Assembly (NCBI GenBank): GCA_025093555.1
Contig: JAIWNF010000058.1
Span: forward strand, 62,001-126,000
DNA length: 64,000 nucleotides
DNA from: Circinella umbellata
Taxonomy: Eukaryota; Mucoromycota; Mucoromycetes; Mucorales; Lichtheimiaceae
Direction of reading: 5' to 3'
The first letter of the stretch is position 1. Each line of letters opens with the position of its first letter. The notes beneath the pieces are model-generated. The model was not told the DNA's origin, made no database searches, and was given only the letters and a program-made list of their open reading frames with translations. The translations under genes were made by a program, and so were the position numbers. Positions 1 to 10,656 of the stretch are shown in pieces.

Positions 1-330
1 CTAATCAAACAGTAATTGGCTCGTATTGAGTTGATATTTTCATTCCTTTAATAATCTTTTAATGATCGGCTAGAGCTACGATTAGGCGAAAAAAAAAGGT
101 ATTGCTTGTTTATTTTTTTTTCCAACTACAGCCTTGGGTCGTTTTGTTCGTTCTTCAATACCAAAAATTAAGTTTAAGAAAAAAAAGTAATAATATATGC
201 CGGTTCTAAAAAAGTGCTTCTTGCTTTCAAAATAGATGAGTACACAAAGTTCATTGCTATCAGCCAATCACATGCTTTAGATAATGATTAAAAAAAGGGT
301 TCTCTCTTTTATTATCATATAATTATTTAT
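1..330. other. AT-rich intergenic start of window
   Basis: This stretch lies downstream of the stop codon of the RAB3GAP2-like gene, which is on the minus strand. It is AT-rich with homopolymer A/T runs. A 61-codon open frame on the minus strand (82-267) is Lys/Phe-rich and resembles no family I know. I see no gene here. Confidence 0.6.
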
Positions 331-2663
331 TTATTCTTTTGGGACGATTTGTATATTACGCACTTCTCCATCGGGACCGATCAATAGACATTTTGATAAA
401 CAGCCACACTCTCCTTCATCTTTACGCATAGCTGCTCTTCTTCTATCTGCGCTAACCATACTACTACCAAGTGGTTCGCGACCACAAGGCACGAGCCGCC
501 ACCCTTGCCCAATGCGGAATATCCCCACTTTAGCACCATGCCGCATGTGGAACACAAGCAGAAGGCCGCGTCTCTCCGAATAAATGACTAGAAATAGTGA
601 CACTCGAGCAGGTCGATTTCGTTGGTTGGAACAAAGTTCATTGGAATTATCTTCAGATATTTCAACCCATCCACAAACAGCATCACGAATCCCTTTCCAC
701 ATTCGGACCATCTCTCCAGACTGTAAATCCCAAAGTATCACTCGTCCTAATAAATCGGTTGTTGCTGCAAGAGTGCTCCGTTGGGAACTTGTGCTTGCCG
801 GTGCCACAGAAATATTCGTGATGCGACGGTCTGGGTCTTCTAAAGTTAATACAACAGGAATGGGTGTAGCTGGTTCAACATTAGAAGGAGGAGGATGCAT
901 GTCTGGAACGTAAGGTGTCGGTGATGAACCACTGTTGCTGTTATTTCCTCCCCCTGACCACCAAGATTTCGCTAATGAGAAAACAGGCGTTGCTACTCTG
1001 GATACAACATAACTTGCCATGGAAACTGCTGACATTAAGGGTCTACTTGAATCAGTTGTGGCATAGTAACAGAGCATTGGATTATATCCAACAGCAATAT
1101 ACCTAGAAGTGGCAGTGGGTGGAAAGGGTATTGTCGATATGGTTGAAGATTGTTCCAAAATTGTTGTTGGTGTCGATCGGGGTGGGGAAGGACCTATTTT
1201 TTAATTTTAATTTAATTCATTTTTTGGGCGTCACAAGATAACCATATCCTCAATCTATAATTAACAAGGTCAACATTTACCTAAACTTACTACATCTTTT
1301 ACTTGATCATGTTTTTGAAATTCATATTTTTTGTATGTAAATGCTGTATGCATACGTGATGAATCTGTTAGAATACGAATACATATACAATGTGAGTACA
1401 TGTCTTCTCAATAAGATCTGATGAATCTCCTTTTACTTTACATATTTACTTACCAATACCGCTTTCCCTTTGTCCATCACAAACTCTTAATACCATCCAT
1501 AAACTTTGTCCATCAATACTGACAACTTTATTTCCTTGAAATAAAAGCGTAATTTCTTCATCTTGCCATGACTGAGTTGCCGCAGTTTTGTATACAGGCG
1601 GTGGTGTTCTAATTTTAATAGATAAGATGGGTGTAGGCTCCAACAATTGTGCAGTCAATATTGTTCCGGTCTATTAAAAAAAACAGTACTCGATATGTTA
1701 ACACTTTTGTCAGATTCATTTTCCAGATAGGTATTCAAAATTCAAATAAACTTACCTCTGAAAAAACCCGTAACCAACCAGTATTATATCCTGCCATGAC
1801 AAACATTTGACTATATTAACAGATTAATTAATCAGTATTTCAACAAGCTATCTATTCAACAAAACCAACGAGAAGAAATAATGTCATATATCTCTACCTA
1901 CTTTTTACGTATGGATGGCACAAATAATGGTAAACATAAAATAGCTGTGATTTCTTCACTACAACGATAGAAAAGCACATATACTTGTTAAATTGATACT
2001 TTTTATTAAAAGTATGTACATTACGTTGCACATATGTAATAAACTTATATATGAAAACTTACCCTTCCATCTCACATCCAGATCCTTGACCAACGGCACA
2101 ATATTCTTCTTCTTCTTCATTTAACTCAATCACAACAAATTTTGATTTATGCGCAAGAACCATGTATCCACCACCAGGAGATGTTGATACCATATACGAT
2201 TCAGTAAGTGGACTAAACGCGTGTGCATAATCACTTGTATTGCTACTACTAGCAACGCGATCGTCAGGGCTCGGCGATTTGGGGGCCTATATACACATAC
2301 GTGCACTGAAAATAAGTTGTCGGTATTAAGGTAACTTCAAGAACAAACATATAAGAAAAAACAACATACCTCATCCACGTTCCATCCCCAATCTTTATCC
2401 CATGAATCCGCTAAGAAAACATTTTTTTAGTAAATAAGGTTAACTGACAAATTTCCATAACATTAAAAAAGGGCATGTAAAATGGAGTTTATTATTGCAC
2501 CTTGATCATCAGCTGTTTCGTCCAACTTGATCGTTTCTGCTGTTGTTGCTTCTTCAGTCACATCTTCAATAATAGTTGACACTTGGGGTAAACGTCCAAC
2601 AAGAATGGATAAAATAGGAGGTGGAATACGATAATGTGGAGTAAGTATACATTTAAAGGACAT
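331..2663 (-). CDS. RAB3GAP2-like N-terminal-domain protein (Rab3 GAP regulatory subunit type)
   Basis: Six exons join in frame: 2663-2501, 2410-2370, 2286-2063, 1810-1756, 1670-1454 and 1193-331, giving 520 aa. The protein matches the N-terminal beta-propeller domain of the Rab3GAP non-catalytic subunit. Near the N-terminus it has a Trp/Asp patch (SWDKDWGWNVDE), then the stretch YMVLAHKSKFVVIELNEEE, then YNTGWLRVFSE and LLEPTPILSIKIRT. In the last exon it has the family signature GRVILWDLQSGEMVRMWKG. Animal RAB3GAP2 is a subunit of a Rab18 exchange factor and Rab3 GAP; a role in Rab/ER traffic or autophagy is inferred from the family. Human RAB3GAP2 is about 1,400 aa, whereas this model stops after the N-terminal domain (ending IQIVPKE), with no C-terminal region in the window. 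All splice sites are GT-AG and the total length is an exact multiple of three. Confidence 0.85.
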
Positions 2664-2971
2664 TGTATGAGTTTATAAAACGATCTGTTATAGTATACTT
2701 CTGGTGCTAATGCGTGATTGTTTTTATTTTTTGTGTTACACAAAATCTGCTGATGCGTTTCGTGTTTTAGCTCATCGCAGTACAATTTTATTAACTACTG
2801 TTTATCATAAACACTGGCACTATAAACTTTTATTTAGGTAATAAATCTATCAAGAAAAAGAACATTTTATTTGAGCTTTTCGATAAAGTTTATTTTATAT
2901 TTCACTGACACTAATTTGGGTTATTTTATATCTTTTTTTTCATATACTATCCATAAGTTCTTGTTATGATA

Positions 2972-3691
2972 CAGAGGGTCCCCGTTAATTTCATATCCGT
3001 TAATTTTCACACCTCGTTAACTTCATCAAAAATCAAGGAATAGTAAAAATAACATAAGAAAATTTTCACATCATAAAGATTGCAATTAAATTAGTATACA
3101 GGAGGTTTGCTTTTTTATTACCCACTTGCATGTTTTTTCATAAGAGTTTACTGAATATTTATTTTCTTCTTGTTTCTCTCACTTTAAGCCTTTGAATATC
3201 GTACTAATGTTACGTGTCTTAAACAGATTGAACTCATTCATTTTTATTCCGTATTGTCAGTGATCAATTTGTTATGGTTCATGGGTGAAGACTTTTCCAC
3301 CTTCTCATCCAGCATACTATACTGCTCAGCTGTCAAGAAGCTAATGTGTGACTTGGTAGGTGTCATTTTGATACATATAGTACAGAATATATACGATAGC
3401 GGTTGGAGATAAAAAGAAAATAAGAATGTTTGCAGCCCTTGGGACTATATTGTGTTCTTGTTTAAAAAAAATGTTAAGAATGTGCTCAATAAAAAAATTG
3501 AGTGTTTCAAAAACTCATAGAGAACAAGCGCACAGATATAATTTAGTAATTAAAAGACAATTGTGACTTGAAGTATTCAATATATGCACATTCTTCGAAA
3601 AAAAAATTAATAGTATCCGTTAATTTTCACACCCCTTTATTTTCACAGAAAAAATGAAAAATGTCCCTGAGAAATTAACGGGGACCCTCTG
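2972..3691. mobile_element. Non-autonomous TIR DNA transposon, 720 bp, pogo/Tc1-type ends
   Basis: Perfect 21-bp terminal inverted repeats bound the element: 2972-2992 begins CAGAGGGTCCCCG and 3671-3691 is its exact reverse complement. Both ends are flanked by TA (2970-2971 and 3692-3693), the target duplication of the Tc1/mariner/pogo superfamily. A subterminal motif, ATCCGTTAATTTTCACACC, lies near both ends in the same orientation (about 2995-3013 and 3615-3633). The interior is AT-rich and has no full transposase, only a 40-codon stub. The length and the intact TIRs indicate an internally deleted derivative mobilised in trans. Assignment to pogo rather than another TA-targeting family is inferred from the look of the ends. 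Confidence 0.85.
3244..3366 (-). pseudogene. Stub of a transposase N-terminus inside the 720-bp TIR element
   Basis: This 40-codon open frame starts MTPTKSHISFLTAEQ and ends at a TAA. It sits centrally in the TIR element and has normal-looking codon use, unlike the AT-rich flanks. Pogo-type transposases often begin with a short Lys/Thr/Ser segment leading into a helix-turn-helix, so I read this as the remaining 5' end of a deleted transposase gene. No catalytic DDE region is present. The identification rests on position and general appearance, not on a diagnostic motif. Confidence 0.35.
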
Positions 3692-4407
3692 TAACTAGTA
3701 ACAGATCACCCAGTTTTATTAATACGTACTTATAAAATGAATAACTATAATGTTTGTTTACATTCATAGATCATTCTACATAAATAGCTGTTAAGAATTT
3801 ATCCGTAATATGCGTAATAAGGTGGAAAGGCAAATGGTTCTTATGCTGATACGTATATGAATGGAAAGAGACAGATCCAAAAAAGATTGTGTGATAAAGA
3901 CCATGAGTAATTTACAAAGAAAAGTAGCAGTAAATATTAAAATGACCAGGGTAAACATGAAAAATGCGGTTCCTTATGTTTGTTCTTTTACTGGGATGTA
4001 TATAAAGTAGAAAACTAATATGAATTTATATAGTTGATATAATAACTCGATGACTTGACTTCAAATTTAACTGCATGCATAACATTCTTTAAATTATCAA
4101 CAACAAAATTCCGGTACGTATGATCCAACTTGAATACGTTGAAATTTATATATTTTATTAAAGACGAAATTAATTGAGCACACGCTGATTCAGCTTCTTG
4201 CTCTCGTCAGCTCACAAAGAGGGGTACTGAAAAACCTGCGGGGCAGCAGGAAAAATGTGGAGGTTGCAACATCAGTAAATGGGAACACAAAAATAAAAGA
4301 AGGAAAATATGGTTCGGTTATAGTAACTAAGAGCAGGTTGAGAACATCTATGCTAAATGGAAGGGTTGGTAAATTGTGATGTTGGAGAAAAGAGCGAGAG
4401 TCACTTG

Positions 4408-5640
4408 GTTTTTTTTTTTTTTTTTTTTTTATTTTTTAAATAATAAATGATTTTTTTTTTTTTTAGTGCTGTAGATTCAAAGCTGATGGGGCTTTGGTAC
4501 TATAGAATTTGAATCTTTAGTGTTGGTTACAGTTGACGAGGACCTGATATGATATGATCATAGTCTGCTTGATTGATCCATCCCTGGGAATTGAAAAAAC
4601 TTGCTATTTTACCAATTAGGGTAAAAGGTTGCGTTGCAATGGCGCGCAGGCATCGAGTTCGATGACATTGCTTGGAAATAGTTTCTCGTTCGGGAGCGGA
4701 ACAGTTTTTATACTTTGGATCTTTAAGGTTATCCGGGTGAGTAGGGTCAAAATCTTTAAGAACGGGAATCTTGGCAATTTGCATAATGGATATGATTTCT
4801 GGTAAGTAGTGGCGGTGTACTAGTAGACCGATAATGTTTCTACCAGGGAAAGAGATATCTAAAATACGTGAGGTATTGATGTTCAAGTGGCGAAGTAGTT
4901 TGCGTGTTTCCTGTCTTGTGGTACGTTGTTGACATGGAATATGGACGTAGTTGAATTTTGGTTGGGTAGTAGGAAATTGGAAAAAATTACTGGCAGTAGT
5001 GTTGGTTACACATATAGTATTTATGCTGGCGGGGTTACTATCGATTACTTGTCGAAGTTTTTTGTTGGGTGGTTCGTGAGTGGTAGGACTAATAGAAGTA
5101 GTTGGTGCAGGACGAGCCTGTTTGATACGCTCTGTAGGTTTTGAGGGTGTTGTTACAGTCGGATTAGTAGTAGTATTTTTACTATTTGCTGATAGTGGGG
5201 TTGCTTCATGATTGATTGTTGGTTGCTTTTGGTGAGATTTGGTTGGTGGTGACTTTGACGATGTCGGTTGTGGTGACAATGTCAATGAGGTTTGTGGCAA
5301 AGTGGTTTTTGGTCTGTCCAAAGTAGTTGACATGGGTGAGAGGGACATTGAGAACACGGAATGAGTGCTCAAAAATGGTGGTGGTTGAGTTGTTTTTTTC
5401 TCGAGAGCTGTTTCAAGTTCCTTGACTTTGGCTCGCAAGGATTCACAGAGCTTGTTAACACGAGCAAATTGCTGACGGTAGTATTGTTCATTATCTTTGG
5501 CCTGGCGAAGAAGATCCTTAGGGGACAGACGGAACGAATCCGCTGCCTTCCGAACTTCCTCTGTGGTAGGTTTGCGGTAGGGTTTCGTAATGGTTCTGGC
5601 TGTATGCTAAACACTTTTCAAAAAAAGTGTTTTAAAAGCG
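4408..5640 (-). mobile_element. Poly(A)-tailed retrosequence carrying only an ORF1-like gene
   Basis: On the minus strand an open frame is followed by about 60 nt of 3' sequence, then A-runs that appear on the plus strand as T-runs at 4451-4464 (14 T) and 4408-4430 (23 T). This is the hallmark of insertion by target-primed reverse transcription. The 5' side ends around 5610-5640 without a start codon, as in 5'-truncated copies. No reverse transcriptase or endonuclease is present. I did not find a convincing target-site duplication; the flank at the A-tail is GAGAGTCACTTGG. Confidence 0.7.
4527..5606 (-). pseudogene. LINE ORF1-like protein (5'-truncated)
   Basis: The frame is open for 359 codons from an upstream TAG (5607-5609) to the stop at 4527. 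The first potential methionine lies well inside it, so the start is missing. Order of parts: a charged N-terminal helix that looks like coiled coil (RQAKDNEQYYRQQFARVNKL, then KVKELETALEKK); a long Ser/Thr/Pro-rich linker; and a folded C-terminal half containing FNYVHIPCQQ, LNINTSRILDISFPGRNIIG, DPTHPDNLKDPKYKN and ASFFNSQGWINQADYDHI. Similar proteins accompany non-LTR retrotransposons in Mucorales genomes, as I recall. Because poly(A) follows directly, this copy lacks ORF2. It could instead be a retroposed host gene. Confidence 0.5.
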
Positions 5641-5660
5641 GAAAAAGGTCCCAACTTGAA

Positions 5661-5733
5661 TACAGTTGAACCCCGGTTTTTGCACAGATGGGATTTGGTT
5701 TGAAAGTAGTGCAAAAAACGGGGGTCGACTGTA
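5661..5733. repeat. 73-bp foldback with TA-flanked transposon-like ends (micro-MITE)
   Basis: TA-CAGTTGAACCCCGG at the left end mirrors GGGGGTCGACTG-TA at the right. The arms are imperfect inverted repeats of about 24 bp (left 5663-5685, right 5709-5731, including TTTTTGCAC and GTGCAAAAAA) around a loop of about 23 bp. TA on both sides matches the target site of Tc1/mariner/pogo elements. The arm sequence differs from the 720-bp element at 2972-3691, so it belongs to another family. Confidence 0.7.
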
Positions 5734-6644
5734 TTATAAGAAACATATTTGAATGCATTATTATACAAGAAGAATTCTGAAATTAGTATTCTATATATTA
5801 TCTATTCATGATAGTTTTGCTTGACCTAAGCATGTACGTATGCAAAACATATGATATAAAATAATTGGTGTTTTTATTAGCTTTAGAAAAGATATATTAT
5901 ATAGTGTCACTATTCGTTTGCTCGAAATAAAAGGAAACTGTGGTTCACAGTATGATACTATGTACAAACGAGACAGTAAGCATGATTTATTTACACAGAA
6001 TGTATTTGATATATCTACAAATAACTATCTTCTAACAAAAATTATGGTGGAATACATAGTTAAACAAAAAGCCAAAACAGAAAAAAAATATACGTACAAC
6101 ATCAATAAAAAAAAGTTGCTAGACCCAAAAAAGGACACTTGCTTAACTAAGAGAAACATTGTAGTGACAAGTAGTAGTAACAAAGATATTTTTGTAGATA
6201 CATATTCAAGATTGATGAATTTATTAATGAAAAGATAAGCACAGTAGTGTTCATAGATTATTGCAAGGCGTCATTGATCTGCAGCACATCATACAATCCA
6301 AAAAATGACGCTGAATCCTACCATCTTGAACTGGATACGGATATATTCAAACTTTTTATCTTTATCTTTCGGTAAAAATACCGAGGATCTATACAAGTCT
6401 TGTATTTTTTTATGGTTTACGTAAGTATTATCTTCAAAAGCACTTTGGGTGGTCTTCAAGATAAACCAGTTCAATTTTAGTACACTAATTTTACCATGAA
6501 TGGCCATTTTAAGAATATACAATTATCCCAATGAGACCATACTCGAAAGAAAAACTCTTGATACATTAAAGAGATGCTAAAAATGTCAAAAAGAATTCCG
6601 TTCCATTGTAAACAAAACAGCCTTTCGTACATAAGATATACATT
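5734..6644. other. AT-rich spacer between retrosequence and Helitron
   Basis: Two short frames occur here: 106 codons at 5918-6238 (+) and 77 codons at 6289-6522 (-). Both are Lys/Asn/Ile-rich and match no family I recognise. The minus frame lies on the same strand just beyond the truncated helicase but does not resemble the missing half of Pif1. I found no Helitron 3' hairpin with a CTRR terminus. Confidence 0.5.
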
Positions 6645-7715
6645 GTTACGTACAGTATATAAATTTGTGTAAAGAAAGCTCCAAACTAATATTGATAATA
6701 ATATTTAAAATGACTACCTGACGAAAGTAGCCACCAAATACAACAATTTTACCGCCAAATGGAACATGTTTTAATGCTGTATCTTGATGGCGCATTAAAT
6801 CCCTTAAAGTACGATCAACAGCATGAATGGTGTCTTTACTGACCATTGATGCCTCATCCCAAACAATAAGTTGGGCTTTAAGAAGTAGCCTTCCTTTGTC
6901 TGATCTTGGTGTGGTGAATGAACAGTATGTATCTTCATAAACATCAAGGGGGATTACAAATGTGCTGTACGCTGTACGTCCACCATCTAACAAAGGTGCG
7001 GCTGTTCCACTGGTCGCAACAACAAGGGCAATGTTGCCTTGTCTTCGTACATGTTCAAGAATTGCATTGAAAACATACGTTTTACCAGTACCACCATGAC
7101 CATCAATGAAATGGAGCTTTGGTTTAGTTGATGGCATTGATAAAGAGGCAATGATTACATTATATGTTGCCTGTTGATCATTGTTGAAAGCCCGTGGAGT
7201 AATAGGAGTTAATTCAAGTTGTTTTGCAATTTGTCTATGCAAAGCGGAAAACTCGAGGTTCAGGTTCCGCAGTATTGTTTGTTGCATTCGTTTGTGGATC
7301 TTAAGGTAAAACAAAACCATCAAATTGCACAAGGGATGAAGAGAGTTCAACCATAATATCCTCAATTGCAAGAAGCGTTTGATTATAAATGGCATCACTT
7401 GGTTCTAAGTCAAAATTGTTTAATTCATTTCGTGCTGCATGAAGAAAATCTTTGGAGAGTACATTTCGATAAGTTTCCCATAATAAATATGGGTCAGAAG
7501 GGTTACAAAAAAGCAAGTATAATGGCAAATAATTGACGCAGAGCAGAAGGCATTTCATAAAGTGAGGCTTGTTGTAAGCATACATCCCACTCTTCTTGGT
7601 TAGTAACAATTCCACGTCGGCGAGCAGCAGCCTGGAATGTTGGTAAAAGTTCACCATCAACTGCACGCAAATCTTCAAAGCGGGTTGCACCTGGAACATG
7701 ATACAAAATCATTCG
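6645..7715 (-). pseudogene. Helitron Pif1-type helicase, N-terminal half only
   Basis: The linker (HVPGATRFEDLRAVDGELLP, then LRQLFAIILA) is shifted at a six-T run near 7505 and continues as FCNPSDPYLLWETYRNVL. The helicase core begins at about 7200 with LTPITPRAFNNDQQATYNVI. It carries Walker A GGTGKT in DGHGGTGKTYVFNAILEHVR, motif Ia in VVATSGTAAPLLDGGRTAYS, Walker B in IVWDEASMVSKDTIHAVDRT, and a variant motif III, FGGYFRQ, where most members have FGGDFRQ. Coding similarity ends there (about 6718) at a GTAGTC that could be a splice donor, and the rest of the helicase is not downstream. The missing C-terminal half occurs at 11265-12180, upstream and on the same strand. Confidence 0.85.
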
Positions 7716-9190
7716 AAGTGATACTTTTTAACATCACGTGGAGAAACTGCATAAATGCGACCTATGGCGCCACCATGGCCACGCTCACGAATTTTCCAAC
7801 GTCGAGTGGACTTAACAAACACATAATTTTCAGAAAAATCAGAGTATAAAACGGCTCTTGCAGCAGCGTCTTCAGCATTGATTAAAAACCAAGCAGTTAG
7901 TGTTGTTTCATGTGCACGGCCTGCAACAATAATAGGATTTTCTTCCTCGTTAAACTGCAAATATTGCTCATCTGGAAGGTGAACAGTTAAACGTTGATGG
8001 TTTGGAAATTCTTGATGTAAGTTGAAAGAGAAGAAACGCCAGCATCCTTCCGATGCCGATAAATATCGAACATCCAGATATGAACGAATCTCATCAAACT
8101 CATCATTATTTATTTCTTGCATTATCATTGTTTTGTCGTGGATGATGCTGAGTCATTTCCAAAGAAGCACGATCATGCCCTTTATATACATATTTATATA
8201 CATATTTAACTGAATGAATTGATGTGCATATTTGAACATTGATATGGGCATCGTACTTCGTACAGAAATATACATTATGTGGCACAACCCAACGATTATC
8301 AAGAGTGACTCTTTGTTTTACTATAGTATTTTGATTATTTCGTCTACGATATGCAGGGTATCCATCTTCATTCAACACAGTTTCAGGAGTAAATTGCTTA
8401 GGATAACGCTTTTTACACGCGCCAGCATCCATGCACACTGACGTGGGATTAAGAAGACCGCAAGGACCATGTATCATATGACGAACAACAGTAGCCTGTG
8501 CAGAAGGATAAAGTTGAGCATCAGGTAACTCGGCTGAAACAATATCATCACACTGTTCCTGTGTAAGTGGTTTATCCTCTGAAGCAAGAATTAAAAGAAT
8601 GTGAGCATGTGGTAAACCTCGTTTTTGAAACTCGACAGTATGCACATGGCCTACAACAGTACCAAGTAACATATCCTTTGTCAGATCATGCCTCAATTGT
8701 TTAAGTTTTAGGCGGAAAATTCGAGAAGTAATATCAGGACGGTTGGCAGCCGATTGGCCTGGCAAAAGAACATTTTGGATTTCTGGCCAGCTTGGATTAC
8801 AGGTAAATGTGATGAATAAATCAGGCTTTCCAAATCGACGAACTATGCTCATTGAATCTTGATATAATTGTTGCATGTGTCGAGGAGAGCCAGTAAAAGA
8901 AGAAGGTAAAATGTATCAACGCCCAACATTACTCATATCATTATTACCCAGAAGAACAGCATCAGCAACATTACTATAGAGGTCAGAACGTAATCGTGAT
9001 TGGTTTAAGTGAATATACATCAGGCGATTAGACTCCATTTTTGCATACATATCCACAATATATTGCTGGAAAAGTTTTCCAAAGTAGTGTAACTCATTTT
9101 CATCGTTATTTCCCCTGAACATAAAACGGTACTTATACCATTGCATTACTGTGATGGTTTCATTATTAGAATGGGATGTAATAGTCCAAC
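7709..9190 (-). pseudogene. Helitron Rep (HUH endonuclease) region
   Basis: The segment runs from WTITSHSNNETITVMQWYKY through LHYFGKLFQQYIVDMYAKME to NNDMSNVGR, then an in-frame TGA at 8916-8918, then YILPSSFTGSPRHMQQLYQD. The family has Arg or Lys at the stop, so CGA-to-TGA is the simplest explanation. The Rep domain follows: RRFGKPDLFITFTCNPSWPE, the HUH motif in KRGLPHAHILLIL, and the two candidate catalytic tyrosines in KYVYKYVYKGHD. A frameshift near 8120 leads into INNDEFDEIRSYLDVRYLSA and ACWR-like EGCWRFFSF. The catalytic residues themselves survive, but the gene cannot encode a full protein. Confidence 0.88.
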
Positions 9191-10080
9191 CTTAATCACC
9201 TAATTTTAACGGTTAATGTAATGCATGGAGTAAACATTTCACATACAAATTTTGCTGCATCATACCTTCAGGAAAAATCAATACATAATGGAGTGCATCA
9301 TAATGGCGTTGTGCCTCATTAATGTGTTGAAGCGAATCATATCTGGTCCTCACAACAATATCACGATTACTAACACTTTCGCCATTATTTTCTATGATAA
9401 GAACACCAATCTCTGATTCAGTAGGTCTATTGTATCTACGTGCATCTGGAGTACCTTCTGCTCTGATGATCATTTGCACTGATTCCAACTCTCCATTGCG
9501 AGAAACTTCTGCCATTCGCTTAAACGATTGGACAAAGGGATTCACTTGGTGCATTATATTTTGAAGTTGTTGCAGTGTCTCAGAGTTTAATGAGGTACTT
9601 GCAACGGCTTGGCGGTTTTGAAGTTCAGTAGTAGGATCATGAACGTAAATTTACTCGAATGCTGGTGTGGCTGTGTTATTATTTGGAAAGAGTGATTCTA
9701 TGCGATGATGAACAGCCCCATGAATACGAAAGTTATAAGCACCGTTTCGAGAATTCCTCACAGATTGGTCAACGTTGACGCCAAGTGATGTAAAGCTTAG
9801 AGCGCTGTTATAAGCACGAATATTTTTACGAAACTCATTGGATCTATCACCAGAACCGCGCAGCAAAGTAGAAATTTCTACAGGTGTTCTTCTAAGTTGC
9901 GGAAGCTGTACACGACCCTGATGGCAGCAAAGATTGAATACAGGGTTTCTAATGGAGCTGTGAGAAGCACGTTCCTCAATCCATATATGCATGACAATGA
10001 GAACATCGCTGATCCATCCTATCAAGTGAATGTCTCTCAGGAATTATATTGCGACTAACTCTTGCACAATTTTTCTATTA
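9191..10080 (-). pseudogene. Helitron-like N-terminal region with nonsense and frameshift mutations
   Basis: Reading from 10080, RNIIPERHSLDRMDQRCSHC is recognisable as the start of the Helitron_like_N region. A one-base loss near 10000 shifts the frame to WIEERASHSSIRNPVFNLCC, then RNGAYNFRIHGAVHHRIESL. At 9651-9653 a TAA stands between PAFE and IYVHDPTTELQNRQA; family proteins have a Gln here, so a CAA-to-TAA change is likely. The region continues through RRYNRPTESEIGVLI and RDIVVRTRYDSLQHI to FPEG. There a GT-AG intron (9265-9191, 75 nt) joins FPEG to WTITS, restoring the conserved order FP-x-G-W. Confidence 0.8.
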
Positions 10081-10110
10081 ATATTACATAAACAGAAGTT
10101 ATAGCTCAAA

Positions 10111-10486
10111 TTATATTGTTATCTGAATTTCTGGTAAAGAGATATATTGTGGACCATGAGACACTTGGACACTTACATTGACACTTATATTAGTGTTTTC
10201 AATTTCCAACTCATTCCCATTGTTAGCAGGATTCAAACGGCAAGTACGATTAAAACGACGCGAATGTCCATACTCACCACAGGAATGGCAACGTGGCTCA
10301 TTAGATTGAACAGGAGATTCCTCAACAGAATTCACGCTCTCAGATTCAACTTCAATTGGCATGTCGTTCACGCTCCTCAACAAAAACAGCTTCATTTTGG
10401 GCTGGTAGCAAGTCGACGTGGATTATTCAAACAGTCTCTATGACTCCGACGAAGATGGCCGGGTTGATTGCAAGATAGGCAGATGA
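10111..10486 (-). pseudogene. Helitron N-terminal zinc knuckles
   Basis: A start at 10486 gives MSTVICLSCNQPGHLRRSHR followed by DCLNNPRR, a CX2CX3GHX6C-type knuckle common at the N-terminus of fungal Helitron proteins. That frame stops near 10390. The next frame (from 10395) carries a second knuckle, CHSCGEYGHSRRFNRTCRLN, after an acidic Ser/Glu stretch. The two frames overlap, so either a frameshift or an unrecognised intron separates them. The segment then runs into a Ser/Val-rich tail without known motifs. Confidence 0.7.
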
Positions 10487-10656
10487 CAGTAGACATAAAC
10501 ATGTTAAAATTTAGGTAAGTGAACAAAAAAAAGTTTCTTGGGTAAACGAAGAGTAATATTCAAATGTTCAAATAAAAAACAAAAAAGGGGCGCAGCTTGA
10601 AAAATTTCCTTTTTTGTGAATTAGCTATAACTTCTGTGTGATTTTAATATAATAGA

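Noticed and set aside
597..1106. Plus-strand frames of 63-109 codons opposite the RAB3GAP2-like last exon
   Set aside because: The minus-strand frame has clear family motifs and consistent splice joins, while the plus frames have none.
5918..6238. 106-codon plus-strand frame as a gene
   Set aside because: The composition (Lys, Asn, Ile, Thr) matches AT-rich DNA, there is no promoter or homology signal, and it lies within the transposon island.
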